Assembly: GCA_015501605.1 (NCBI GenBank)
Contig: JADNRZ010000001.1
Span: 62,001-126,000, forward strand
Length of the DNA stretch: 64,000 nucleotides
Direction of reading: 5' to 3'
From: Panaeolus papilionaceus
Lineage: Eukaryota; Basidiomycota; Agaricomycetes; Agaricales
The number at the start of each line of letters is the position of its first letter. Position 1 is the stretch's first letter. The translations under genes and the position numbers were made by a program. The notes beneath the pieces are model-generated. The model had not been told where the DNA came from and searched no databases. It saw nothing but the letters and a program-made list of their open reading frames with translations. This document shows, piece after piece, positions 1 through 10,510 of this stretch.

Positions 1-745
1 AGTTATCTAGGGGGCCTATTTCAGCTGCAACGCCGTCCTGTTCCTCCTCAGCACCTTCACCAAGCCTGCGTTTCAGGTCGGTCTGAACTCGACGCAATGG
101 TCCAAGACGGAGTTTGAGTAATTGATGTCGTTCGGTCAGTATTGACGAGAAGCCTGATTGCGATACGGCATCGCTTGGCAATGAGAAGTTAAATGAAGAA
201 CCAGTGGGAGAGTCAGATGATGTAGAGTGGTTGCCGTATCGCGTTGAGGGAGAAGGTGGGTTTTCTGAGGCATCCTCCATCTCATCTTGGATGGCTTCGA
301 CGATCGTGATAATTGAGCGAATGAGGTTTAGCTGAATTACAGCTCGCCATGATGCTCGTTCTTCCTCCCAGGCAGCACGAGCGTATCTCATCCTGAAATC
401 TGCAAAAACGTGTAAGCATGTCGTGCTGTGTTTATCAAACGAGAGTGGTTGTAGTACGCACTTTTAAGGGTCGTAGATTTACCTAAGTAAATCAGAGTGT
501 TAGCGCTTGTCGACGAGGAACACCGTGTAAAACGTACCACTTTCTGACTGTCCCAGAAGTAATACACGAACTGTGTATTTCTCCTTCTTCATAGCCTGCT
601 TCTCAGCCTTCAGCTGCTCATCAATCATATCACTAATGCGCTGTGCCTCGGCTTCCTGTTTCAACCTCTGAGCCTTCTCTGTCGAGGTTTCACCGACTGG
701 TGCTGCATGGAAGATGGCGAAGGGGTCTACGTCCGTCGCGCCCAT
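1..745 (-). CDS. G-protein alpha subunit (5' part; gene continues past the left edge)
   Basis: Start of a heterotrimeric G-alpha subunit, the GTP-binding switch that relays receptor signals at the inner plasma membrane. Exons: 538-745, 462-482 and 1-399 (incomplete), with introns of 55 and 62 bases. The P-loop GQSESGKST is built across the first intron. It is followed by a helix-rich stretch with WRAVIQLNLIRSI and TERHQLLKLRLGPL, typical of expanded basidiomycete G-alphas. A Ser/Gly-rich insert of roughly 60 residues sits in the helical domain. Gly2 is present for N-myristoylation, but residue 6 is Val instead of the usual Ser/Thr and no Cys3 is seen, so lipid anchoring is uncertain. Switch regions and the C-terminal receptor tail lie outside the window. 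The family call is firm; the paralogue cannot be named. Confidence 0.9.
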
Positions 746-2025
746 GGTTGTAGGAGTTCAAGATTGAGAAGTGGGAAGAGATGTCGAGATGAATGTTTAT
801 TTCTGGGTGGGATGATTCTGCCAAAATCCTGATGAACACCGAGAGGTCAGTAAATGGAGTCCAGCGTGACGACGAAAGACTGATATCGCGGTTATTTAAC
901 TCGTCTGTCCGTGGAAATGCTCGTTGTGAGCTGCGCTGGTAAGTCGCACAAAACGTTAACCCAGATGGTCATCGTTCTTTCCAAGCTAGGCTATGTCGAA
1001 AACGCGGACCACAAACGGCAATCATGGAATATCACATACAGCAAACACGCCACTGACCTCGATAAATTGTGATCTTGACCACAAACGAGTAATACGAGGA
1101 GCAAAGAACGTGTATCGACACAATAAAACTGGAAGCAAGGTCAGGAAGAATTGTGTGTGTCGGCAAAGTATCATTTATACTACATTGACCCTGCAACGCA
1201 ATTGCCGACATGTCGTAATCTGGTGGGTGCTTCGGGAATCTTGCCAATATTTTCATCCCTGTTTGCTATTCCGCCTGAACCTCTCTACCCTTACGTCCGG
1301 CTACCAATAAGGGGATACTTCCGTCAGTAAGTGCCCTTCTGCAATTGTTTCGCGGGTAGGACATTCATAGCATTTCACCGTGGTAGCGTTGCTTCTGAGG
1401 TCTAATCTGGGCTGTTCGGTACTTCTTCGCTACATGATGGAAGTTCTCAGATTTTACCTGGTTGCAATCTCACGCCGTAGCACGTCGTACAGATGTGGAA
1501 AAACTGCATCATCGTTAGCTGACGGTCAAAGATCGACAATTAAATCTCTCCGGACACATTCCCGGAAATAGTTCCTCATTGACCTTCTTCGACCCACCTC
1601 AACACTCTTGGCCTACTGACCCACCTCCAAATTTCAAGGGGTACACAATTTTTTTTTTCCAGACCTGTCAGAAAACAGTCAATTGTCAACGAAAAGAGGA
1701 TCAACAATCAGAGTTTTTTGGGTCGTTTTTCATTTGAGCTGTTTGAACGGTTGTTCCTCGCAATGACATTGCAAATCCTAGTCTTCTCCAGATACAGGCG
1801 GTTGACACAATCAAACCTGCTCGTCTTCTAAGTGTGTAGATCCTCTTCTCTTCGTTCTCATCTTGAATTTTCCATCAGAGACGCGAAGTTATGCAGAGAA
1901 TTCTGGGTACTGCCACCTGACTGGATGCTCGAAGCATGAGGTGGGTATTGGGGCATCAGTTCAAAACTTGAACTGCATGTTCTCTCACCATCAACATTGG
2001 CTCTGATACGCAACTGATACGCGTC
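746..2025. other. Intergenic, no supported gene
   Basis: Upstream flank of the G-alpha gene. Short open frames on both strands lack family motifs and splice-consistent extensions. Nothing recognisable was seen beyond scattered poly-T and AT-rich tracts. Confidence 0.5.
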
Positions 2026-3540
2026 ATGATAGAGCGGCCATTATTGCTAGCCAATACTTCCTGGTGTAGTGATCTTTCTTCGTTTTTCCCATATGCTTGC
2101 ATTGTGACACCTTATCAGGTCCATGGCGATATCATCGGTCGATTCCTCATTACACGGATTTTCGCGCCGCACCTGCCGCTTGCAAGACATTCTATATCGT
2201 TGCTCCTCGTGGGGTTTCTGTGGCTTCTGTTGCTGCATAAAAAGCTCTCATATATCACTTCAGGGATTCTTGCTAACCCCTTAAGCCTACATCGCTTGAA
2301 GCAGTTTTTGAAGTGCTGGTTTTATCTCTATGAACCAGGCCGTGCTATGTTGCCCAGAAAACGCCCGCCATACCACATCATTGTCTACTCAAATGGAACA
2401 TCTAAAGTCATATGTGGTTCTGCCGTACCACGCTTCTACAAAGACGTTGTTTTCTGGAACGAACGGCGTTTGCATTACTCATTAAACTCAGGCAACAGAA
2501 CACTTAATTTCCCTTGCATTGTTCTGAATTCTCCAGGCACATGTGCAGCTTCTGTTCTTTGTTGAAGTGGCTTTCATACTCGAACGCGCTGGTAGATCTA
2601 GGCTTCAATGTACATCAGGATGCTAAAAAGGGGTGTCATATTCGTGTCACCTTACTTGGCTTACCTGAGTCTCTCGTGTGGCTCAACGACATGGACTCCA
2701 CAAAAATCGCAGAATCATCATCGTCCCAAATACACTGGACCCGCAGCAGTTTTCCTGTAACGCCAACTTTTAAACTTTCCAGGTGGCTTCTATTGGCTCA
2801 CTTTCTCATATCTTCTCCATTGATCTTAGGAGGATTTACAGACGTTCTGATCCAAAGGACGGCTCATTTCTACACAGTTTCCAGAAATCTGGACGTTGCA
2901 ACAATCGACTATTGTCTTCTAGCCTTTCTACACGTCATTCAATTGCATCCTTGCATGAAGCTCACATCCGCCATACGCGTCCATCTGCCGCCTCAGGGCA
3001 GCCTTCAAGTGAGATCGAAACTCATTGACGTTGGGGTTCATTCAACGGGGACACAGTAACTGATTATGCAACCCACCAATTTTTCAATGCATGTACGGTA
3101 ATATATTATCTCCTCCGTCCTCTGACGCCTGCTCCATGGCGTATGTTCACCAGGAATCAAGGTGAAGTGGAACCTGCCCTTTTCAAAGTCCTTGAGGTCA
3201 ACTCAGACCTCAAGATCAAGCAGATCTCTCCCCGCAGCTTTGTTCTCCGCTCCTCAAGGGCTTACTGATCAAGGACTCTTTCATGATTCCTGTTCACCAT
3301 GATTCTTCTTAACACCTCTCACCTTTCTATGCTCCTCCTCCCAGCCATTCTCATCCCTGATCAATGCGATCCATGTCATCATCGATCAAATCATCGGAAC
3401 GGACTCTTACCGCCGAAACACATGGTTTAAATCAAGCCTTCAGGAGTCAGGACCGATGTCCCAAGCTGAGCGCAAGATGTCGTACAGGGTCAAACATGGG
3501 CTCTCAGGCGCTTTCTTACGAGTATCGTAAGTGCGCAGGC
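2026..3540 (+). pseudogene. Probable decayed protein-coding gene, family unknown
   Basis: Several stretches read like protein exons but cannot be joined into one intact frame. The clearest is at 3132-3266, ending FVLRSSRAY-stop and containing LFKVLEVNSDLKIKQISPRS. The next, at about 3344-3528, follows a good acceptor (ctcctcccag) and reads SLINAIHVIIDQIIG, then TWFKSSLQESGPMSQAERK. Upstream, a segment near 2113-2240 (HYTDFRAAPAACKTFYIVAP) also looks coding but runs into a stop. The largest open frame (2026-2565) has no motif I recognise. I read this as a mutated copy of an agaric gene, or less likely a multi-intron gene I could not assemble. Confidence 0.3.
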
Positions 3541-4725
3541 CACACTTTGCCATTTTGCAAGAGCTCACTTGTTTCTGCCCATTCCGACACGGAGTCACAG
3601 TGGTGCGACCGTTTCTGCCTCCGATATCCGTGTCATTTTCGAAGATTTAAAAATTATTTTACCGCTTAGACGTCGTCGGTTACCTTTAAGTGCCCGCTGT
3701 ACATATATGTTGGTTTGAGCAAATGACGGATAAACGGTTTTCTGGAGTGATTTTAAATCCTTGAAGCTACCGAACTGGTGCAAGCCCCGCTGAGATTCAA
3801 TGGGTAATAATATGCCTGCACGTAGCGATACAAGCCATAGCAGCGTATTCATTTCTGGTAGGCTTTCATTTGGGCCCCCACCTCGCAACCAGGGTGTTCA
3901 TTTCCCGTCCTGGTATCCTCAGCTGGTTAGCCCTTCATAGAATGAGTGACGACCTCAGTGAGGTTAAACGGTTCAGCAGCTCATTCAGATTGACTTTTGA
4001 TAGTGTCAAATCACTCTGCGATCGAGGTCTTTAAATTTGTGCTCCTGACTACGAATTCAAATTAAAACCGGACTAGTGCGTAGAGAACTCATGCAGATAA
4101 GTATTGGCAACATCGGGATCTTAGTATCGTGCTAAACAAGATTTTAAGTTTGACACGAATCTGAAGAGCGCTGTAGCACTCTCACAGTATTGAAAAAAAA
4201 GTTTGGCCAACTTCTATATCTCAGGCCATCTCAAACCCTGACTGTTTCCCGGGTTGAAGTGATACGTGTGCCTCCTAGGAAGAAGAAATCACCCTTGAAT
4301 AATGTCGGTCCGTCATGCTAAAGTCTTGAAGCATGATGACGTTGAGACTCGCGGGAGTGGGGTGTAGGAGTAAGTGAGGGTATGATCACCGAGATGCAGA
4401 AAAGATGAGAGATCGTTGGGGAACGGATTTTTGGTAGTTTGATGGGATAATTTATTAGGTGGACTAGCCAGAGGAAAAGTGACCAGAGGATAAAGATAAA
4501 CACGAAGATGAACAAAAAAGGCGAGTGAAAAACAATAATTGGAAAGTAAAAACGCCAGTTAAAGATCATCATAGTAATAGAGTGAACTAAGCGGGAGGTG
4601 CGGGAGGTGGGATCGTGGTGATGGGGATGAGAAATTGGTATAACCAGTGCATAAATTCGAAAGAAAAACCAGGAACAACGGAAGAAAATCAAGACGCACA
4701 TATGATCAGAGAACATGATCAAATT
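3541..4725. other. Intergenic, no supported gene
   Basis: AT-rich spacer, including the likely 3' untranslated region of VPS74 (minus strand, below 4726). The open frame at 4318-4722 (minus) is hydrophobic and histidine-rich and looks like non-coding sequence. Confidence 0.45.
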
Positions 4726-6026
4726 TTACAGCAACGAGTCTAGTTTGGACAAAACTTCCAAAACGCCCGCGATCAGCTCAAACCCGGTGTCTTCCTCGCC
4801 ACCCACTGCTTCCTTCCTAACCTCCTGAACCAGATTAAGGATGACTTCTCTTGCAGAGATTTCCATCCCTCCACTTCCACTAGCCAATCTTGAAGCTTGT
4901 CGTCGTCTTCCAGCAGCTGTGGCAGCTGTGACTGGACCTCCTTGTGTAATACCGCCCGTCCCAAACGGCCAAACAACGAATTCACCGAGAATCTCGTCGC
5001 ATCTCTGGAAAGCAGCTTCTCGTTCTTCGTATCCAAGTCGCCCAAAGGCATTGTCGAGGACGCTAGCTGTATAAGCTGCGCAGACCAAACAGACAGCTCG
5101 CAGGGCACGGCACTGGACTCCTTCCTTGTCCAAGGCAGAAGCGGGGATGGCGGCAGTTGTGGATGTGAGGAGACTAACAACGCGGTTGATAATGCCTTCT
5201 TTTGTGCGGACGTCGGCTACAGGGTGGGTGGCCATGTCAAAGAGTAAGAAATTGCGCTTTTCTGTACGCAATACACCCTTGTCGACCAATCCTTTTGCCA
5301 AACGTTCCCGAACTTGCTTCAGCTGGAATCCGATTTTCATCACATTCCAGGTTTCGCCTTGGGTGCAAGTTAGAGTATCACTGAAAGTTGCCTTTTTATT
5401 AAAATGGCGTACCGCTCATTAGATCAATCCATGAATTGATACCCATTTTTTCAACGTCCTGTTGTGCCTTCATCATCTTCAGTGCTTCATCCAGGATGGT
5501 CTCGCCAGTTTGTCGGTCATCGATGACCTCGACAATGCGCTCTGGTATTGGGATACGACGACGATTTGGGTCCTTAACGAGAGCGATACGTCTCCTGAGC
5601 GCCAGTTCAATCAAGATACATCCCCGCAGTGCATAAGAAATATTATCGTTCCAAAACGACAGATAACCCTACACATTTGTTTGAAATTAGCACAACGGAT
5701 TCTTTCCCCGACAATACAAATTTAAAGAAACCAACCTGCTTGTCCTTAATTCCCAGCAGTAACACTTCCTCCATAATGGTCAGACGCGGCATCTTTCCGC
5801 CGATCCTTGCCTCCTCAGTAGCATCCAGCTGCAAGTCGCGCGGGTCAAAAGCAATCTTGCTACCACCTTCAAAAGCAGACCCAGCGTGTTGCACTGAAGG
5901 CGGGGTATTTCCCCTGCTTCTTGTTCGGGTGTGTCCATTGGTGTCGTCTTCGTCGTTGTATGATGACGAACCTCCACCACCACCACCACCTACGCGCCTG
6001 CGTTGTAATCCTCCTGCAGACGACAT
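4726..6026 (-). CDS. VPS74: Vps74 / GOLPH3 Golgi PI4P-binding protein
   Basis: Peripheral Golgi protein that binds phosphatidylinositol 4-phosphate and COPI cargo tails to retain glycosyltransferases. Exons: 5736-6026, 5413-5668 and 4726-5357; the spliced frame gives 392 residues. After a glycine/serine-rich N-terminus ([10 protein letters not shown]) come the GPP34 hallmarks: [76 protein letters not shown] and [13 protein letters not shown]. The C-terminus ends in [17 protein letters not shown] like yeast Vps74. The ATG at 6026 is preferred because homologues start close to LQRRR; an in-frame ATG at 6080 would add 18 residues. A second, mildly low-complexity insert ([19 protein letters not shown]) precedes the last helix. 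Confidence 0.95.
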
Positions 6027-6649
6027 TCTGCAGCCTTTTATCGGAGCTTTAGAGAAGTAAAGAGGAAGCTGAGAGGACAAGAATCAGGGTGTAGTCGCAG
6101 CAGGTGAAGACCCAGCTACAATATGACTGTATGATGCCAACTGCGGCCTCGGCATGTCCCGATCAGGACGCGCTCCAAATGCACCGTTTCCATAAAGCAA
6201 TTAGGGAACTTGCAAGTTGGAACACACACACACCGTCTCTTGAAAAAAAAATAGAAATCTTTACTTTATAACGAAAGGATCCTTTAAATCGAAGGTATGA
6301 TTCATGTCAAGATATGTTATCGATACGGCTAAAATATATACAGTAGAAGTAGGCAATGGTTAATTGGAGGTGAATTATCTTTGTTGGGTTCTTCAACAGT
6401 ACTATAGTCCCAATTGGATTTTGTTTAACAACAAATTCTCTAAGTATAACGAAGCAATAGGTTTGGTTATTAGAATATGAGGTTAGAATATTAGCAGCCG
6501 TTGGGTTACTGCGGCAGCTGGAAGGTGGAACCTGTCCCAGGTTCAGGCCATCATTCAATGACCACTTGAGCCCATACATATGTTGACCATTGCAAGGGGA
6601 GAAATAAAAATAAAGAAAGAGGAACGAGAGTAAAAAATGACAGAGTCTG

Positions 6650-7868
6650 CTACGATTCGTGCGAGCCTCGTCTACTTCCTTCGCTGTCCAGATCAAGCAC
6701 AGCGTCCGCAGCTGGGACGGCCATTTCGAACATTGACGACAGCCTGGGGTCTCGAGTTACAGTCCCCCGCCCTTCAATGTGGGTTTGTTGTTCTGAAGCA
6801 TCGGACGTTCTGTACATGCTCAGTATGAGTCGGCAGGTCTAAATACCATTAATCAGTACACAATCAAGTACGGGTGCTGCGAGGCAAAGAAAAACGTACG
6901 GAGATGGAGAAGAGCGCCTGGGGCCATAGGAATATCAGGGTGGGCCTCAGAATGTTTGTTACAAATGACACGGGGACCCCGGACAAAACAATAGCTAGCA
7001 TAGGCGCGGTTAGTATAATTCATTGTCCTATGGCGAGTTTGTTCAAAAAATCAGACTCACCAAACACTAAAGCCATGATGTAGGCGCCCTGGTGAATAAG
7101 TGTGGAGATGAGCCGTTGTTCCCGAGGACTGTGATTCGACTTCTTATATAAAGTCATGAACCATATCATGATATTTATTCCTACGCAAGTTCCTCTGTCG
7201 GTAGGTTAGAATCTATTCAATAAATCACAGCGAACATTAGATCCATACCCAAAGTAAAATGACTCGTTGTAAGTGCCCAACATATTGCAAGAACGATCGA
7301 ATTTGCTTCGGCCCAAATTTTGCACGCAACTCATCATACCCAGCCCACACTGTGTGGCAAACATGGCGGCCAAAAGACAGCCTGCTGTGGAGGAGCGGCT
7401 ATAGAGGAAATAAACTAAGACGACCATTATGAAGGAGATGTTGCTTGCGATGTGAGAAAAATAAACGCACCTCTGATCATGACGACTGCTTGAAGGGAGC
7501 AGAATAGAGCTGTAACCCCCGCAACAAGAAATGTAACCCATTTCCTGCAGACATCGGGCCCCACAGGATATTCTGAGAGAGGCATCAAGACCAAGCCGAA
7601 ATTGACCCTATACAGGCATTCAGACGGGCAAAAGCGCACGATATAACGCATGGGAACCTACAGCTGGAAGGCAATACCGAAATATCTTGAGAAGACATAT
7701 ATGGATTTCAGGATATTTCTGGGGGTTCTAAAAGAAATAGCGCCCAACGGTGAATGTTTAGTCTTTTAACTTCCTCGCGGTTGAAGAATGAGTCCCACCC
7801 CCAGATGTAGTTCAACTCCGACTGGAACGACACCACATATTCCCAAAACAGAACCGCCAGCGATGCCA
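6650..7868 (-). CDS. DUF6533-type multi-pass membrane protein (5' end unresolved)
   Basis: Integral membrane protein of the large agaricomycete DUF6533 family; function unknown. Recognisable exons: 7799-7868, 7662-7727, 7471-7607, 7249-7414, 7061-7194, 6900-6994 and 6650-6838, with introns of 50-71 bases and consistent phase. The family start is seen as WEYVVSFQSELNYIW, then ILKSIYVFSRYFGIAFQL, a Cys-containing helix (VCRKWVTFLVAGVTALF), MIRVYFLYSRS, IMIWFMTLYKKS, ALVFAIVLSGVPVSFVTN and the RLILSMYR motif before a Ser-rich tail. About seven hydrophobic segments are expected. Coding signal is lost above 7868, just after an acceptor (gatcag); the first exon probably lies at 7900-8300 but no ATG is convincing. 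It resembles a seven-helix receptor in layout, but not STE3. Confidence 0.8.
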
Positions 7869-9948
7869 CTGATCGCCAACACCCATGCGATGATCAAAAT
7901 AAGGTGGAGGATTGTGTCGTCACAAGCAGGGAAGGGAGGAAGGTGGCGGTGGGTGGAGCAGGGTGAACGTTAGCGCGTTTACAAAGCGTAATAATAATCA
8001 CCCACATGAAGCGTAATTCCTCAGGAACACCGTTGTATGGTCAACTCCAAGCATTGGAACCTATTAAACGGGCGCTCACTCCCGGAGTGGAGGAAGGGAT
8101 AGAGGGCGCCGACGAGCAAGCTGTAGACGGGGAGATGATGGGGCAAGGAAAGAAGGACGGCAACAATGATGCGTGCTCAAGCTTTTGTATGTGACTATAG
8201 AAGTCAGGGTTGGTGGCGGAGCTCAGCAACAGTAGCCAGCGGGCATTCCAAGGCACCCTAGTTGACCTTTGGGGATATTTGCAGCTAACCCACAACTCAG
8301 GATACACTTTATATTGAAATTTCGATCATGGATATTGAAATTACTGCTCGGAACCAAAAGTTGTACATATGCCCGGTACATAGTTTAAAATTTCTAAGGA
8401 GCACCAAAAGGGAACGGTTGAAGTCGCAAAGCTGATAGGATAACCTCACCGTGAGAGATGGGAACTTTGGATCAATCGTGGAGCCGAACTGGAAATGGAC
8501 ATCGACGAATGGAATTATGAGCATTCGTCTTCCAGAGACTGCCGTCTTGTGGTGCCACAGGGAAAGCGCCCATGTAGACACGAGGTTATCAAATAATCGT
8601 CAGCTACCTCCTCTGTCAAAACTTTCTTTTGGAATGAAGCGGGGTAGGGTGATGAAGCTTCTTGGACGTGCAGCGGCAGCGAGAGAATGAATCCATCTCT
8701 GTCGGAGCTTTGACAGGCTATGCAGAAACGTCAGGCTAAGAGAAGGGTGAGAACATCTACGACAATTCAATCAATGCGAAGTGGCAGCCATGTTGCCACG
8801 CAATACACGAAAGGCAGCGGCGCAACTACAGTTGCGATAATTTCACGAAATGAGCTGAGTCATCGGTCCTTTTCAGGGGGCCTTGAATTTTATATAAGCT
8901 ACAACGGCTCCGTCATGATTTATCTTCCTGAGGTACAATTCAATACTGGGTGGAGAGTAATGACAGCGTTCTTGGATGCAGTGATGGTCGACACAGCGGG
9001 GATCTCACTGTAAGTAGAAGATTTTAAAATGCTTGAGCATGGAATGAGAACGAGATTATTACTGATGACACAGAATTTAGATCTCAGGGTCGTAGAGAGC
9101 AAAAAGAGCTCGGCTAGATCGAAGCGGAAGCCTTTCCCATTAGGATACTTGAATGCTTTGTCAAAGACTTGACCAGCAGCAAATGGAGTATCTTCACCAC
9201 TTGTACGGTGTACTTGAGCTTGTATCGAATAAAATTGAAGAATTTTATGAATGTGAATGTACCAGCGCCCCCTTGCGCAATCGAACACACAGTCAATGGC
9301 AGTGGAGTGCCCCGAGTATCAGGTAAACATTCAATAGCGAGCCACATGAGCTTAAGGCAGCCTACCTAAAATCGTAAATCCGAGGATAGGTACTAGACGA
9401 AACGGTACAGAACCTAATCAACGTTTATATGAACGTGATATATGAAAGCACAGAGGCCTTTACAAATAGTCAAAAGTGCTTGAACAACGAAATGAAATGC
9501 AGCCACATATGCTGAAAGAGTAATAAATAAATTCCAAGACGTATACGTTATCATACGCATCGAAGCAACAAAAAGATATCAGGTGAAAGCCAGATAATGC
9601 GCGAGCGCTTTTTCTTTGATCGAACATCGGACAACTACTGATCGGAACAACGCCAACAGTGGACTCAAGCTGGGTTCTGATCCTCGGATGTTAGTAAATC
9701 ATCCCGATAGTGTCAAAATGAAGGCCTGTAATCTTCTTTACGAATAATAAACAATAAAAGCATTATTAGGACGCTTATTGACCCGGTCGCCAAATTCGCA
9801 TCGAGTGCTTGGGCCGCGATCGTTGCTATTGTCCTTGCCCCGAACCATGCTCCGTGTCCTCTGCAGAAAATGCATAAATAGCACAGACGACGACTTGATT
9901 TCTTTTTTTCAGCACCTACATCACATCATTTACAACACACTCATCGAC
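7869..9948. other. Unresolved stretch, possible membrane-protein remnants
   Basis: It holds the unidentified 5' end of the DUF6533 gene and several hydrophobic short frames on the minus strand. One example near 9420-9560 begins MRMITYTSWNLFITLSAYVA; others lie at 8309-8581 and 9114-9347. They are interrupted by stops, and I could not build a spliced gene. A decayed seven-helix gene is possible, but no STE3 or DUF6533 signature was found. Confidence 0.3.
9874..9880 (+). promoter_or_regulatory. TATA-like element of the pheromone gene
   Basis: ATAAATA (in tgcataaatagc) lies about 70 bases before the ATG of the pheromone precursor. That spacing fits a core promoter with a short leader. It is inferred from sequence only. 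Confidence 0.4.
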
Positions 9949-10047
9949 ATGGACTCTTTCACAACCATCGCACCTACCACTGAAATCCCCACCAGCCAGG
10001 AGAAGGGCAGCGGCGGAGGCACAACTTACTACTGTGTCATTGCTTAA
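9949..10047 (+). CDS. Mating-type lipopeptide pheromone precursor
   Basis: A 32-residue frame starting MDSFTT and ending EKGSGGGTTYYCVIA. Both ends are hallmarks of homobasidiomycete B mating-type pheromone precursors. The C-terminal CVIA is a CaaX box for farnesylation of Cys29, removal of VIA and carboxymethylation. The charged pair Glu-Lys about ten residues before the Cys matches the usual N-terminal processing site, suggesting a mature peptide GSGGGTTYYC with a farnesylated methyl ester. The aromatic/Gly-rich tail is normal for this class. The secreted peptide would bind a STE3-type receptor on a compatible mate. It is intronless, with a TATA-like element upstream. Open frame continues in phase upstream to 9778, but the MDSF start is the family start. 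No receptor gene was recognised beside it, so it could be B-locus or a dispersed pheromone gene. Confidence 0.88.
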   Translation: MDSFTTIAPTTEIPTSQEKGSGGGTTYYCVIA

Positions 10048-10510
10048 GCACTCTCTCAGATACCCTTTGGTACGTCCAAATCCTTTTATCTCGTCTCAAA
10101 CTCCTATGCCAACATATCTTGATGGGTTTACTAGACCATCGTTGACAGTTATCGCATTATGCGTTTCATTGACTACTACCCCTTCGCTTTCTCAAGTTAG
10201 CCAGTAGACTGTTAATACCACACTTTCTCCATAACCTATTAAACATTTATTCTTTTTCTGTACGGCTCATGTACAACTTCCCAATTCTATTTATTGAACT
10301 GTGGTTTGCTGTCACTGTCGTAATATTCAGACCAGATCATGACCAACGTGGAGTGATTTGAAAACGATTCAATTGAAGAACGGTTCGCAGTGAGGAATCA
10401 TAGATACGACGAACAAGGCATACATAGAGCGCATATCGAGTTGTTTGGTAAACGAAATGGTTTAGAGTTGAGTTCTGAAAGAAAGTCCATCATGAAAAGT
10501 CAAATTGCTA
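10048..10510. other. Convergent 3' spacer
   Basis: This stretch lies between the pheromone gene and the F-box gene, which converge here. It holds their untranslated regions (aataaa-like and poly-T tracts). No open frame of interest was seen. Confidence 0.5.

Noticed and set aside
8309..9347. STE3 pheromone receptor near the pheromone gene
   Set aside because: Hydrophobic frames exist, but none shows the receptor signatures (PLPWH, the WCDI loop) and stops interrupt them. Kept only as a question.
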